A DNA stretch of 64,000 nt from assembly GCA_947498155.1 (NCBI GenBank), contig CANMJD010000001.1, positions 620,001 through 684,000 on the forward strand, given 5' to 3'. Under the pieces are notes generated by a model. It had not been told where the DNA came from, did no database searches, and saw nothing but the letters and a program-made list of their open reading frames with translations. How positions within the stretch are numbered: position 1 is the first letter of the stretch; each line of letters begins with the position of its first letter. This document shows, piece by piece, positions 17,193-25,744 of this stretch. The position numbers and the translations under genes were made by a program. The stretch comes from an uncultured Pseudoruegeria sp. Its GTDB lineage: Bacteria; Pseudomonadota; Alphaproteobacteria; Rhodobacterales; Rhodobacteraceae.

Positions 17193-17672
17193 ATGCACGA
17201 AACCCGCACAAACATCCTACTGGACGCCGCCGACACGCGCCTGTTGGCTGCCCTGCAGCGCAATGCCCATTTAACCGCGCAGGAACTGGGGGATATTCTT
17301 AACCTCTCCCCTTCTCAGGCAGGGCGCCGCCGACAGCGGCTTGAGGCGGAAGGCTATATAAAGGGCTACGCGGCAAAGCTGGAACCGACCCGAGTCGGCT
17401 TGACCGTGCAGAGCTTTGTGCAGGTGCAAATGCAAAGCCATGCACCCGAAGCTGCGCAAAGCTTCAGCAGATTGGTTGAAACACGCCCTGAAATCATAAG
17501 TGCGTGGACTTTGACCGGTGAAGCCGACTATTTGTTACGTGTCTATTGCAGGGACCTACCTGCATTGAATATTTTGATCCACGATGTGCTGTTACCCCAT
17601 GCGGCGGTCGCCCGCGTACAAAGCCAGATTGTAATGAACCAATTCAAGGCAGATGCCCCCCTGCCGACCTAA
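17193..17672 (+). CDS. Lrp/AsnC-family regulator, probably of hppD
   Basis: 159 residues: an N-terminal helix-turn-helix (about 15-60; LDAADTRLLAALQRNAHLTAQELG, then SPSQAGRRRQRLEAEGYIKGY), then the RAM ligand-sensing domain (about 75-155; SFVQVQMQSHAPEAAQSF, AWTLTGEADYLLRVYCRDL). The start at 17193 (MHETRTN) matches the family. Divergence from hppD suggests it responds to tyrosine or another aromatic amino acid; that is inference. The Kef gene follows 8 nt after its stop. Confidence 0.88.
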   Translation: MHETRTNILLDAADTRLLAALQRNAHLTAQELGDILNLSPSQAGRRRQRLEAEGYIKGYAAKLEPTRVGLTVQSFVQVQMQSHAPEAAQSFSRLVETRPEIISAWTLTGEADYLLRVYCRDLPALNILIHDVLLPHAAVARVQSQIVMNQFKADAPLPT

Positions 17673-17680
17673 GGACCACA

Positions 17681-19576
17681 ATGGAAAGTTTTCTGCTTCA
17701 AGCCACAATCTATCTGCTTGCGGCGGTTGTCGCTGTGCCTCTTGCCACGCGGCTCGGGCTTGGCTCGGTGCTGGGCTATCTGTTTGCCGGTATCGTCATT
17801 GGCCCCATTTTAGGTCTGGTGGGCGCGGAAACGCAGGATTTGCAGCATTTTGCCGAATTTGGCGTGGTGATGATGTTGTTCATCATCGGTCTGGAACTGG
17901 AACCAACCGCGCTTTGGGGCATGCGACACCGGCTTTTGGGGCTGGGTGGGCTGCAGATCGGTCTGACCACAGCGGTGATCGGCTATGCCGCCTATCTGAT
18001 GGGTCAGCCCTGGCCCATAGCCGTGGCAGTTGGCCTGACCATGTCACTATCTTCGACCGCCATCGTGCTGCAGACCCTGTCTGAAAAAGGCTTGATGCAG
18101 ACCAACGGTGGGCGCTCTGCCTTTTCGGTGCTGCTCGGTCAGGATATCGCGGTAATCCCGATGCTCGCCGCCTTTCCGCTGCTGGCGATTTCAGGGGTTT
18201 CCAACAGTCTCACCGAAGATCATCACAACGAAACTGGCGTGGCGCAGGTCGATGGGCTGGTGCATTACCTTGATACAATGCCGGGTTGGCAGATCACCCT
18301 TGTGAGTATCGGGGTGATGGGGGGCATTGTGTTATCCGGTATCTTTCTGACGCGTCCGCTGTTTCGCTATATCCATGCCACCAAGCTGCGCGAAATGTAC
18401 ACGGCCACCGCCCTGCTGATTGTGATCGGCATAGCCAGCATCATGATCCTTTTGGGTATCTCTCCCGCCCTTGGGGCCTTTCTGGCCGGCGTGGTTCTGG
18501 CCAATACCGAATTCCGCCATGAGCTTGAAAGCAACATCGAACCCTTCAAAGGACTGCTGTTGGGGCTGTTTTTCATCACCGTCGGCGCGGGGATAAATTT
18601 CACCGCCCTCTGGGCCGACCTTGGCGATATTCTGGGCATGACGCTTTTGCTGATGATGGTCAAAGGCGTGATCCTCTTTGGGATTGGTACGATTTTCCGC
18701 CTGCGTGGGGCGCATCGCTGGCTGTTCACGCTTAGCCTTGCGCAGGCCGGTGAATTTGGATTTGTCCTGCTAAGCTTTGGCACGCAGACCAATGTGTTCC
18801 CGACCGATCTCTCTCAAAAGCTGTTGTTGGTGGTCGCCATGTCGATGTTGCTCACGCCGCTGTTCTTTATTCTCTATGAATTTCTTTCCAAACGCAGCAC
18901 TGACAAAATACATCACGGACCGGATGATGAGGTCGATGAAACCGCCCCCGTCATCATTGCCGGCATTGGCCGGTTCGGACAGGTCGTCAACCGCGTGGTG
19001 CGCTCTGCAGGCTTTAAAACCGTAGTGCTGGATAATGATCTGAATGCCATCCAACAGATGCGCCGCTATGGTTACAAAAGCTTTTTTGGCGATCCAACCC
19101 GCCCCGAAATGCTCCGTGCCGCTGGACTGGACAAGGCCAAGATTCTGGTTGTCGCAATTGACGATCCTTTGGCCGCCGTCCGCCTGACCGAAATGGCCCG
19201 CCAAGCCCACCCTGATCTGCATATCATCGCCCGCGCCCATGATCGAAGCCATGTGTATCAACTCTATCAATCCGGCGCGAATGACATCATCCGCGAAATG
19301 TTTGACTCCTCGCTGCGGGCCGGGCGCTATGTGCTCGAAAATCTCGGGCTGGATGAATACGAAGCCCATGTGGCCGAACAAGCGTTCTACAAACACGACC
19401 GCTATGCCGTGCGCGAGCTGGCAAAGCTATGGCAACCCGGTGTCGCCAGCGCCGAAAACCCCGCCTATATCGCACGGGTACAAGAGCTGGAGGAAGAACT
19501 GCATGCCACGCTTCTAACGCAGCTTGATGCATTGTCGGACGCGAGAGAAGCCGATACCAAAACCGCAGCAGAATGA
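17681..19576 (+). CDS. Kef-type CPA2 cation:proton antiporter with RCK domain
   Basis: 631 residues: an N-terminal transporter with about 12 membrane segments (GLGSVLGYLFAGIVIGPILGL; IGLELEP; LGQDIAVIPMLA; PALGAFLAGVVLANTEFRHELE), then a cytoplasmic TrkA-N/RCK domain (about 418-540) with the Rossmann motif GIGRFGQVVNRVV. It resembles KefB/KefC potassium efflux systems, which respond to glutathione adducts; no KefF/KefG partner is adjacent. AAGGA precedes the ATG at 17681. It overlaps or abuts cobS. Confidence 0.92.
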   Translation: MESFLLQATIYLLAAVVAVPLATRLGLGSVLGYLFAGIVIGPILGLVGAETQDLQHFAEFGVVMMLFIIGLELEPTALWGMRHRLLGLGGLQIGLTTAVIGYAAYLMGQPWPIAVAVGLTMSLSSTAIVLQTLSEKGLMQTNGGRSAFSVLLGQDIAVIPMLAAFPLLAISGVSNSLTEDHHNETGVAQVDGLVHYLDTMPGWQITLVSIGVMGGIVLSGIFLTRPLFRYIHATKLREMYTATALLIVIGIASIMILLGISPALGAFLAGVVLANTEFRHELESNIEPFKGLLLGLFFITVGAGINFTALWADLGDILGMTLLLMMVKGVILFGIGTIFRLRGAHRWLFTLSLAQAGEFGFVLLSFGTQTNVFPTDLSQKLLLVVAMSMLLTPLFFILYEFLSKRSTDKIHHGPDDEVDETAPVIIAGIGRFGQVVNRVVRSAGFKTVVLDNDLNAIQQMRRYGYKSFFGDPTRPEMLRAAGLDKAKILVVAIDDPLAAVRLTEMARQAHPDLHIIARAHDRSHVYQLYQSGANDIIREMFDSSLRAGRYVLENLGLDEYEAHVAEQAFYKHDRYAVRELAKLWQPGVASAENPAYIARVQELEEELHATLLTQLDALSDAREADTKTAAE

Positions 19577-19587
19577 AGGAAAAAGAC

Positions 19588-20343
19588 ATGCGGTCGGGTT
19601 TTCAGATCGGTGACATCACAGCAGCAATCGGGCTTTTGACCCGCCTCCCCGTTAGGGTTGACCCGGAAACGGCAAGAGCGCGCGGTGCTGACATTGCCTG
19701 GGCCTTTCCGGTTGTCGGTGCTTTGGTTGGCGCAGGTGCGGGCGTGGTGGCGCTGCTTTTGGCGGGGTTGGGACATGGGCCGATGGTTCAGGCCACAGGT
19801 ATCCTGATCACGCAGGTCTTTGCCACAGGTGCGCTGCACGAGGATGGATTGGCCGATACCGCCGACGGGTTCTGGGGTGGCTGGACGGCTGAACGCAGGC
19901 TGGAGATCATGAAGGATTCCCATATTGGCACTTACGGCGTGCTGGCCTTGGTGTTTTCGGTGCTGCTGCGCTGGGGTCTTTTGACCCTACTCTGTACGGC
20001 GGGACCGGTGTTCTGGACCCTGATCGCCATCGGGGCGCTGTCGCGCAGCCCAATGGTGGCAATAATGGCGTGGATGCCCCAAGCCCGCCGATCGGGCCTG
20101 TCGGTTTCTGTGGGCCAGCCGGAAAACCAGAGTGTTTGGGGCGCGCTAGCCCTTGCAGGGGGCATTGGCCTAATCCTGTTGGGCTGGTCAATCCTGAGCA
20201 TTGCCGTGGTGCTGGCACTGGTTGCTGTGGGCCTGGCGACTTTGGCCAAGACCAAAATCAGCGGTCAGACCGGTGATCTTTTGGGGGCCACGCAGCAAGT
20301 GGCTGAAATCACCCTGTTGCTGATGCTGACCACCCAGCTTTAA
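19588..20343 (+). CDS. cobS: Adenosylcobinamide-GDP ribazoletransferase
   Basis: CobS joins adenosylcobinamide-GDP to alpha-ribazole, the last step of cobalamin assembly, in the membrane. The 251-residue protein has the family signature TGALHEDGLADTADGFWGG followed by RLEIMKDSHIGTYG, and several hydrophobic helices. The start at 19588 has AAGGAAA at good spacing; an ATG at 19573 overlapping the Kef stop is the alternative. No cobT or other cob gene is next to it, and no cobalamin riboswitch is visible. Confidence 0.93.
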   Translation: MRSGFQIGDITAAIGLLTRLPVRVDPETARARGADIAWAFPVVGALVGAGAGVVALLLAGLGHGPMVQATGILITQVFATGALHEDGLADTADGFWGGWTAERRLEIMKDSHIGTYGVLALVFSVLLRWGLLTLLCTAGPVFWTLIAIGALSRSPMVAIMAWMPQARRSGLSVSVGQPENQSVWGALALAGGIGLILLGWSILSIAVVLALVAVGLATLAKTKISGQTGDLLGATQQVAEITLLLMLTTQL

Positions 20344-20348
20344 ACGAA

Positions 20349-20377
20349 AAAACCGCGCCACAGGGGCGCGGTTTCAA
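20349..20377. terminator. Bidirectional terminator between cobS and carD
   Basis: AAACCGCGCC (20350-20359), loop ACAGG, GGCGCGGTTT (20365-20374). It has an A-run on the left (AAAA, giving T on the minus strand) and only a short T-run on the right. It is shared by the convergent cobS and carD. Confidence 0.75.
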
Positions 20378-20394
20378 ACAGTATCAGCAGATCA

Positions 20395-20907
20395 TCAGGC
20401 CGCGACGCGCGACATCAATACGCTGCCCACGGCTTCTTGTGCCTTGGCTTCATCCGCGCCAGAAACAGCCGCAACTTCACGGGTCAGTCGTTCAAGGGCC
20501 GCTTCATACAGCTGACGCTCAGAATAGCTTTGCTCGCGCTGATCATCGGTGCGGTGCAAGTCGCGCACCACTTCGGCAATAGCGATCAAATCACCAGAAT
20601 TGATCTTTTGCTCATATTCTTGTGCCCGACGCGACCACATGGCCCGTTTCACTTTGGCTTTGCCTTTCAGCGTATCCATCGCCTTGGACACAACATCGGG
20701 GCTCGACAACGACCGCATTCCGACCTCTGTTGCCTTGTGGGTTGGCACGCGCAGGGTCATCTTGTCTTTTTCAAAAGAGACCACGAACAGTTCAAGCTCA
20801 ATTCCGGCAATCTCTTGCTCTTCGATCGTTACAATCCGTCCCACGCCATGGGCCGGATAAACGACAAAATCATCAGGGCGGAAATCAGGCTTCTTCGACT
20901 TGCTCAT
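20395..20907 (-). CDS. carD: CarD/CdnL-family RNA-polymerase-binding regulator
   Basis: 170 residues. The N-terminal CarD-CdnL-TRCF domain (about 8-70) starts PDFRPDDFVVYPAHGVGRIVTIEEQEIAG, the RNA-polymerase beta-subunit binding part. The helical C-terminal domain (about 80-165) contains KRAMWSRRAQEYEQKI, where the conserved Trp wedges into promoter DNA in the family. CarD proteins stabilise open complexes at growth-related promoters. The gene is monocistronic, convergent with cobS, and near fdxA on the same strand as in many Rhodobacterales. Confidence 0.95.
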   Translation of the reverse strand: MSKSKKPDFRPDDFVVYPAHGVGRIVTIEEQEIAGIELELFVVSFEKDKMTLRVPTHKATEVGMRSLSSPDVVSKAMDTLKGKAKVKRAMWSRRAQEYEQKINSGDLIAIAEVVRDLHRTDDQREQSYSERQLYEAALERLTREVAAVSGADEAKAQEAVGSVLMSRVAA

Positions 20908-21211
20908 TCGTTACTTTCCTTTCACCGAAAGCAGGCAAACGCAAAGGCGACAGAATGACCGGACTCGGGATACCTAAGCCAACCACACTAATTTTTGCGT
21001 TAAAAAAACATCCGGCAGGCATTCAGCGCTGCGGATGGGAACCAGCTTTCTTTCTTCATCTAGAGAGAGAGTGTACCACAAAAAAGGGGGCAAGCCCAGC
21101 ACAGGGACGAAAACCCTGTGCAACCCTTTGTTTCAACGTCGAAAAACCAGAATATCCGTCAGTTCAAAACCGATCTGACGGGGGGCTCTTTGCCGGTGAT
21201 TCGAATCAAAC
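20908..21211. other. Gene-free interval between fdxA and carD
   Basis: About 304 bp with no coding signal. It holds two hairpin-forming inverted repeats. GCACAGGG (21099-21106) pairs with CCCTGTGC (21114-21121) and has T6 on the minus strand 13 nt further on. CCGTCAG (21156-21162) pairs with CTGACGG (21175-21181). Either may end or stabilise the fdxA transcript. The carD promoter should lie in the right-hand part of its leader (20910-21050); I see no clear match. Confidence 0.4.
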
Positions 21212-21550
21212 TTAGCCGCCCTCACCAGGCGCTTCAGAGAAATACTTCTCCATTTTGCCTTCTTCGCCGTCGCGGGTATCCGCCTCGGGCATCGGGTCTT
21301 TCTTGGAAATGATCACCGGCCACATTTCCGAATATTTGCGATTGAACTCAACCCATTTTTCCATCTCCGGCTCGGTGTCGGGGCGAATGGCATCGGCAGG
21401 GCATTCCGGTTCGCAGACACCGCAGTCGATACATTCATCGGGATGAATCACCAGCGTGTTCTCCCCCTCGTAGAAACAATCGACGGGGCAGACTTCAACG
21501 CAATCGGTGTATTTGCACGCAATGCAGTTTTCGGTGACGACATAGGTCAT
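21212..21550 (-). CDS. fdxA: Seven-iron ferredoxin, FdxA type
   Basis: 112 residues beginning [26 protein letters not shown]. This is the [3Fe-4S]/[4Fe-4S] arrangement of FdxA: Cys 9, 17 and 21 with an extra Cys, then [12 protein letters not shown]. The C-terminal extension (about 60-112) is family-typical. It carries low-potential electrons to unknown partners. It lies downstream of the S4-protein gene on the same strand, 55 nt apart. Confidence 0.95.
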   Translation of the reverse strand: MTYVVTENCIACKYTDCVEVCPVDCFYEGENTLVIHPDECIDCGVCEPECPADAIRPDTEPEMEKWVEFNRKYSEMWPVIISKKDPMPEADTRDGEEGKMEKYFSEAPGEGG

Positions 21551-21605
21551 GGCAGCAAACCAGTTCTGTTCATGTTTGAGGGCTTAGCTAAAACGAAGCG
21601 GCGCA

Positions 21606-21980
21606 TCATTCAAGCGCTGAGCGATGGGAAAGGAGGGTTTTGCGACGATCTTTCTTAGTTGGACGCCCTTTTCCCTCATATTTAGGCGCTGGCGGAACAA
21701 CCTCCCGTTCGGGAGTCAGATCCTCATAGAGCATCTGCGCCTCGGGGGCGGGGCCGCGCCGTTCGGACAGGCTTTGCACTTTTACCACGCGGATCACCTT
21801 CGCCTGCGGAAAGGTCAAGGTATCACCAACGCGAATGCCAAAAGAGGCTTTGGCGATTTTATCGCCATTCACCCGCAGATGTCCGGCCGTCACCACTTTG
21901 CTTGCCAGCCCGCGCGTCTTGAAAAAACGCGCGTGCCAGAGCCATTTATCGACCCGAAGTGTCGGCGAAACTGCCGACAT
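21606..21980 (-). CDS. S4-domain RNA-binding protein, Hsp15-like
   Basis: 124 residues. The S4 fold (about 8-68) begins LRVDKWLWHARFFKTRGLASKVV and includes AGHLRVNGDKI. A basic C-terminal tail ends KGRPTKKDRRKTLLSHRSALE. E. coli Hsp15 rescues stalled 50S-nascent chain complexes; the alphaproteobacterial members are uncharacterised. The ATG directly abuts the stop of the SUV3-like helicase, so the two RNA proteins are made together. Confidence 0.9.
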   Translation of the reverse strand: MSAVSPTLRVDKWLWHARFFKTRGLASKVVTAGHLRVNGDKIAKASFGIRVGDTLTFPQAKVIRVVKVQSLSERRGPAPEAQMLYEDLTPEREVVPPAPKYEGKGRPTKKDRRKTLLSHRSALE

Positions 21981-24791
21981 TCAGGTTTTGTCGCGCAGCC
22001 CCATCAAAGCGGCTGCAAACGGGTTGTCGGGATCGATGGCTTTTTCTTTTTTCGGTGGACGCGCGCTGAATTTCTGCCCGCCTTTGTTTTGCGGCGCGCC
22101 GCGTTTGCCCTTGGGCTTGCCACCGGGTTTGCCTTTACCCCCTTGAGGGCGACGTCCTTCGCCTTTGGGGTTGGTGTTGCGTGCCCGCTGCACCCGCGCC
22201 CATGTAAAGGTATAAAATGTTTCCATTTCCGGCGCCGCGTCCTCGGCAGGTGCTTCGGCTGCAGTTGCGGCTTCGGCTTCACCGGTTTCGGCAGGTACTT
22301 CTGCAACGGCTTCTGTTGCCTCTTTCGAGGCGTCTTCAGCACTTGCTTCTGTGGTGGTGTCACCTTCTGCTGCTGCGGCGGTATCCACTGCATCTGCGGC
22401 AGGTGCATCCGCCACCACGGCCTTTACTTTAACCCGCTCACCTTTTTCGGCTTTATACCCAAGACCTTCGAGCAGATTGGCAAATTGCTCCAGCGACATG
22501 CCGGTGATCGACAGCATATCGGCTTTGGCTTCAAAGCCGCCACGGCTGTCCTCGGCCCGCAGCATATCAGCAAGACGTTCCAGCATATCGATGCGGATGG
22601 CGCGGGCACCGGCGATGCGGTAGCCCGACATGGTATCGGCACCGGCGATTGTGCCATCAACTGTCGGAATGGTTACCAGACCGGGGGGCGGGCTTTCGGG
22701 GAATTCATCAAGCTTTTGTGCAAGCGACCAGAGCACCAGACGCAGGCGCGTCGGGGCCGGCTTGAGCAGCAAAGGCATAAAGATGGTGAATTGGCCAAAA
22801 CGGATACCGTGTTTACGCAGAACAGACCGTGCGTCCTGATCAAGGTCCTTGACCTCGGCCGCCACCTGATCGCGCGGCAGAATACCAAAGCTCTCAATCA
22901 TCCGGAAGGCAAAGCCCCGCGCCACGCCGGTCAGCGTTTCATCGCGCTGCATGGCCAGCAAGGGCTCAAACTGGGTGGCAATCTTGCGGTCAATGAAATG
23001 CTGCAAGCGGCGCTGCACTTTCTGGGCAACATCCGGACCTGCCTCTTCATCAACGAAGGCCTCTGCCCGAGGTTTCAGCGGATCATCGCCCGCGACCAGT
23101 TTCCCGATCGCAGAGGTCCCCCACATGAGGCCCCCCTGTTCGGTAAAATCGATCTCGGTATCCGGTGCATTATAGAACCGGTCCGCCCGGAGATGAAACT
23201 CCGGTTTGAGCGCCTGAATACTGGCACTGCGCAGGGTTTTTGCCTCGTCCGGGGTAGCGCTTTTATCTTGCGAAAAGCGGAATCCCTCAAGACGGCCGAC
23301 AAATTCGCCCTCAACCGTCACTTCACCTTTATCGTTCACGTCGGCCACAAGGCCCTCCTTCTGTTTCAACCGCCGCAGCAACACAGAGGTGCGCCGGTCA
23401 ACAAATCTTTGGGTCAAACGCTCATGTAACGCGTCTGACAGGCGATCTTCTACAGCGCGAGTCGCCCCGCGCCAATGGTTTTCGTCATCTACCCACCCGT
23501 TTCGCTGTGCAACATAGGTCCATGTGCGGATATACGCCAATCTTTTGGACAAAGTGTCGATATCACCGTCCGTTCGGTCAATACGTTTGACCTGTCTGGC
23601 CAGCCAATCATCCGGCACGCGGTTCAGATCGGTCAGAAAGCGGTAAATTTCTTCGAGCAGCGCCGCGTGTTCGGCGTTGGAAATCCCGCGAAAATCCGGA
23701 ATCCGGCAGACATCCCACAGACGTTTCACTGCCGCACCGCCATTGGCACGTTCCAAAACGGTCTGGGTCGCCGACAGCATTTTCAACGCCACAAGGTCAT
23801 CGCTGTCACGGGTGCGCATCAGCAGATCATCTTGCGTCGGGGCCTCAAGTGCGCCGATCAGCCGATCCACCGAGGAAAATTCAAGCTTGGCATTGCGCCA
23901 TTGCAGTTTTTGGACCGGCGCAAACCGGTGATCGCAAATCGCCTGGGCAACTTCGTCGTGTAAGGGCGGTGCTTCGCCAGTGGTGCCAAAGGTGCCATGG
24001 CTCATGTGCCGCCCTGCCCGACCGGCAATCTGGGCCAGTTCATTGGGCTGCAGCGGGCGCATGCGGCGACCGTCAAATTTGCTGAGCGACGAAAAGGCCA
24101 CATGGTTGATATCCAGGTTCAACCCCATTCCGATGGCATCGGTGGCCACCAGATAATCAACATCGCCATTCTGATAAAGCTCAACCTGCGCGTTGCGGGT
24201 GCGTGGAGACAGCGCCCCCATCACCACTGCCGCCCCGCCCTTTTGACGGCGCAGCAGTTCGGCGATGGCATAAACATTATCGACCGAAAACCCGACGATG
24301 GCAGAGCGCGCCACCATACGGCTGATCTTTTTTTGTCCCGTATAGGTCAGTTCTGAAAACCGCTCGCGCTGCACGAATTGTACCTTGGGAACAAGGGCGG
24401 CAATGGCGCTGCGCATGGTGTCAGCCCCCATGAACAAGGTTTCATGTTGGCCGCGTGCGCGCAGCAACCGGTCGGTAAACACATGACCGCGTTCAGGGTC
24501 GGCACAAAGTTGAATTTCATCCACGGCCAGAAAATCCGCGCCGTTGCCTTCGGGCATGGCCTCAACCGTGCAGACCCAATATTGCACACGCGGCGGGACG
24601 ATTCGCTCCTCGCCGGTGAGCAGCGCCACCACGTTAGGACCGCGCAAGGCGACGATCTTATCATAGACCTCGCGCGCCAGAAGCCGAAGCGGCAGACCGA
24701 TCACCCCAGTACGATGGGCTAGCATACGTTCAATTGCGTAATGGGTTTTGCCCGTGTTGGTAGGGCCGAGGACGGCTGTGATCCCTGCCAT
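21981..24791 (-). CDS. SUV3-like ATP-dependent RNA helicase with basic C-terminal tail
   Basis: A 936-residue superfamily-2 helicase. Walker A is GPTNTGKTHYA (residues 9-19), the DEIQ box lies near 91, and motif VI is IAGRAGRHMSHGTFGTTGEA. The order and motif forms match mitochondrial SUV3, the helicase of the RNA degradosome. The last 160 residues are Ala/Glu-rich, then very basic and Gly/Lys-rich (KGKPGGKPKGKRGAPQNKGG), suggesting RNA binding. The alphaproteobacterial members are poorly studied. It is followed without a gap by the S4 protein. Confidence 0.88.
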   Translation of the reverse strand: MAGITAVLGPTNTGKTHYAIERMLAHRTGVIGLPLRLLAREVYDKIVALRGPNVVALLTGEERIVPPRVQYWVCTVEAMPEGNGADFLAVDEIQLCADPERGHVFTDRLLRARGQHETLFMGADTMRSAIAALVPKVQFVQRERFSELTYTGQKKISRMVARSAIVGFSVDNVYAIAELLRRQKGGAAVVMGALSPRTRNAQVELYQNGDVDYLVATDAIGMGLNLDINHVAFSSLSKFDGRRMRPLQPNELAQIAGRAGRHMSHGTFGTTGEAPPLHDEVAQAICDHRFAPVQKLQWRNAKLEFSSVDRLIGALEAPTQDDLLMRTRDSDDLVALKMLSATQTVLERANGGAAVKRLWDVCRIPDFRGISNAEHAALLEEIYRFLTDLNRVPDDWLARQVKRIDRTDGDIDTLSKRLAYIRTWTYVAQRNGWVDDENHWRGATRAVEDRLSDALHERLTQRFVDRRTSVLLRRLKQKEGLVADVNDKGEVTVEGEFVGRLEGFRFSQDKSATPDEAKTLRSASIQALKPEFHLRADRFYNAPDTEIDFTEQGGLMWGTSAIGKLVAGDDPLKPRAEAFVDEEAGPDVAQKVQRRLQHFIDRKIATQFEPLLAMQRDETLTGVARGFAFRMIESFGILPRDQVAAEVKDLDQDARSVLRKHGIRFGQFTIFMPLLLKPAPTRLRLVLWSLAQKLDEFPESPPPGLVTIPTVDGTIAGADTMSGYRIAGARAIRIDMLERLADMLRAEDSRGGFEAKADMLSITGMSLEQFANLLEGLGYKAEKGERVKVKAVVADAPAADAVDTAAAAEGDTTTEASAEDASKEATEAVAEVPAETGEAEAATAAEAPAEDAAPEMETFYTFTWARVQRARNTNPKGEGRRPQGGKGKPGGKPKGKRGAPQNKGGQKFSARPPKKEKAIDPDNPFAAALMGLRDKT

Positions 24792-24823
24792 GTAGCTGCC
24801 CTTTCCATACGGCTTTCGACCCT

Positions 24824-25384
24824 TCAGAGGTCGACGCCGCCTACCTCTTTTTCAAGCCGTTCAACTGCGCTGATTACGTCAGGACGATGGGGATGTATAG
24901 CCAAGGCCTCTTGATAGGCGGTCAAGGCATCCTCGGGGTAGCCCAATTGCTCCATAATCATGCCAAGGCCGGACAGGGCACCAAAATGGCGCGGGTTCAG
25001 CGCCAGCGTTTGCTGAATATCGGCCACCGACGGCCCGAATAGACCGGCATGAAAATAAGCGGTGGCGCGGGCGTTCCAGCCTTCGGCAAAATCGGGCGCA
25101 TGATCAACAAGGGCGGTCAAATGGCCGATGGCATTGCTCGGATCGCCCGCCGCAATGGCGTTGCGGCCCCGCTCCAGCAGCAGATCCAGAGAATCAGAGC
25201 CAGAGCGCGACCATTCCCGCCAGATCTGGCTTTCGGTTTCTTCCCAGTTTTCATTGTCTTCTGCGGCCAATTGATCGAATAGTAGATCCAGATCCGAGTC
25301 ATCCGCTGTGACCGGAAGCGCCAGCAGCATTGCCAACGCAAATGCCGCAACGGCATATTTGAGAAATTGGATTGAATTGATCAT
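24824..25384 (-). CDS. Periplasmic TPR-repeat protein
   Basis: 186 residues from the ATG at 25384, which gives a signal peptide (about 1-27; FLKYAVAAFALAMLLALPVTA). The mature part is an acidic N-segment and then about three TPR units (LLLERGRNAIAAGDPSNAIGH; AEGWNARATAYFHAGLF; FGALSGLGMIMEQLGYPEDAL). TPR proteins mediate binding; the partner is unknown. The frame is open upstream to 25603, but that would lose the signal sequence. It is divergent from the SCP2 gene and 32 nt before the helicase on the same strand. Confidence 0.85.
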   Translation of the reverse strand: MINSIQFLKYAVAAFALAMLLALPVTADDSDLDLLFDQLAAEDNENWEETESQIWREWSRSGSDSLDLLLERGRNAIAAGDPSNAIGHLTALVDHAPDFAEGWNARATAYFHAGLFGPSVADIQQTLALNPRHFGALSGLGMIMEQLGYPEDALTAYQEALAIHPHRPDVISAVERLEKEVGGVDL

Positions 25385-25454
25385 AACAGAATCAAGTTTA
25401 GCTTGTTGTTCAGGAAAAGCGAGGTTCCTGACATCACATTTCGGAGGTTTCACC

Positions 25455-25739
25455 ATGAGCGACATTATCACAGCGGCCGTAGCGGCCCTGAACGAAAAAA
25501 TCGAAGGCTTTGACAGCACAGCCAAATTCGAGATCGAAGGCGAAGGCGCGATCGTGATCGACAGCGACGGCGCCCGCGCCTCTGACGACGACGCAGATGT
25601 CACGCTCTCTGCCGATGCAGAAACCTTTCAAGCCATCCTGGACGGCGATCTGGATGCGACAGCGGCCTTTATGCAGGGCAAGCTGGCGATGGATGGCGAC
25701 ATGGGTGTTGCGATGAAACTTGGCGCGGCTCTGAGCTAA
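25455..25739 (+). CDS. SCP2 sterol-binding-domain protein
   Basis: A 94-residue acidic single-domain SCP2 protein: KFEIEGEGAIVIDSDG, DADVTLSADAETFQAILDGDLDATAAFMQGKLAMDGDMGVAMKLG is the lipid-pocket half typical of the family. It probably binds fatty acids or other lipids, since this organism should lack sterols. GGAGG lies 7 nt before the ATG at 25455. The hydrolase gene begins 5 nt after the stop; the pairing of a lipid carrier and a lysophospholipase-like enzyme suggests shared lipid metabolism. Confidence 0.9.
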   Translation: MSDIITAAVAALNEKIEGFDSTAKFEIEGEGAIVIDSDGARASDDDADVTLSADAETFQAILDGDLDATAAFMQGKLAMDGDMGVAMKLGAALS

Positions 25740-25744
25740 GCCGG

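Noticed and set aside
21198-21207. GATTCGAATC resembling a tRNA T-loop
   Set aside because: It is a simple palindrome at the fdxA 3' end, with no acceptor, D or anticodon arm around it.
21624-23429. Long plus-strand open frame of about 600 codons opposite the helicase gene
   Set aside because: It is a shadow of the high-GC helicase gene on the other strand, with no recognisable domain.
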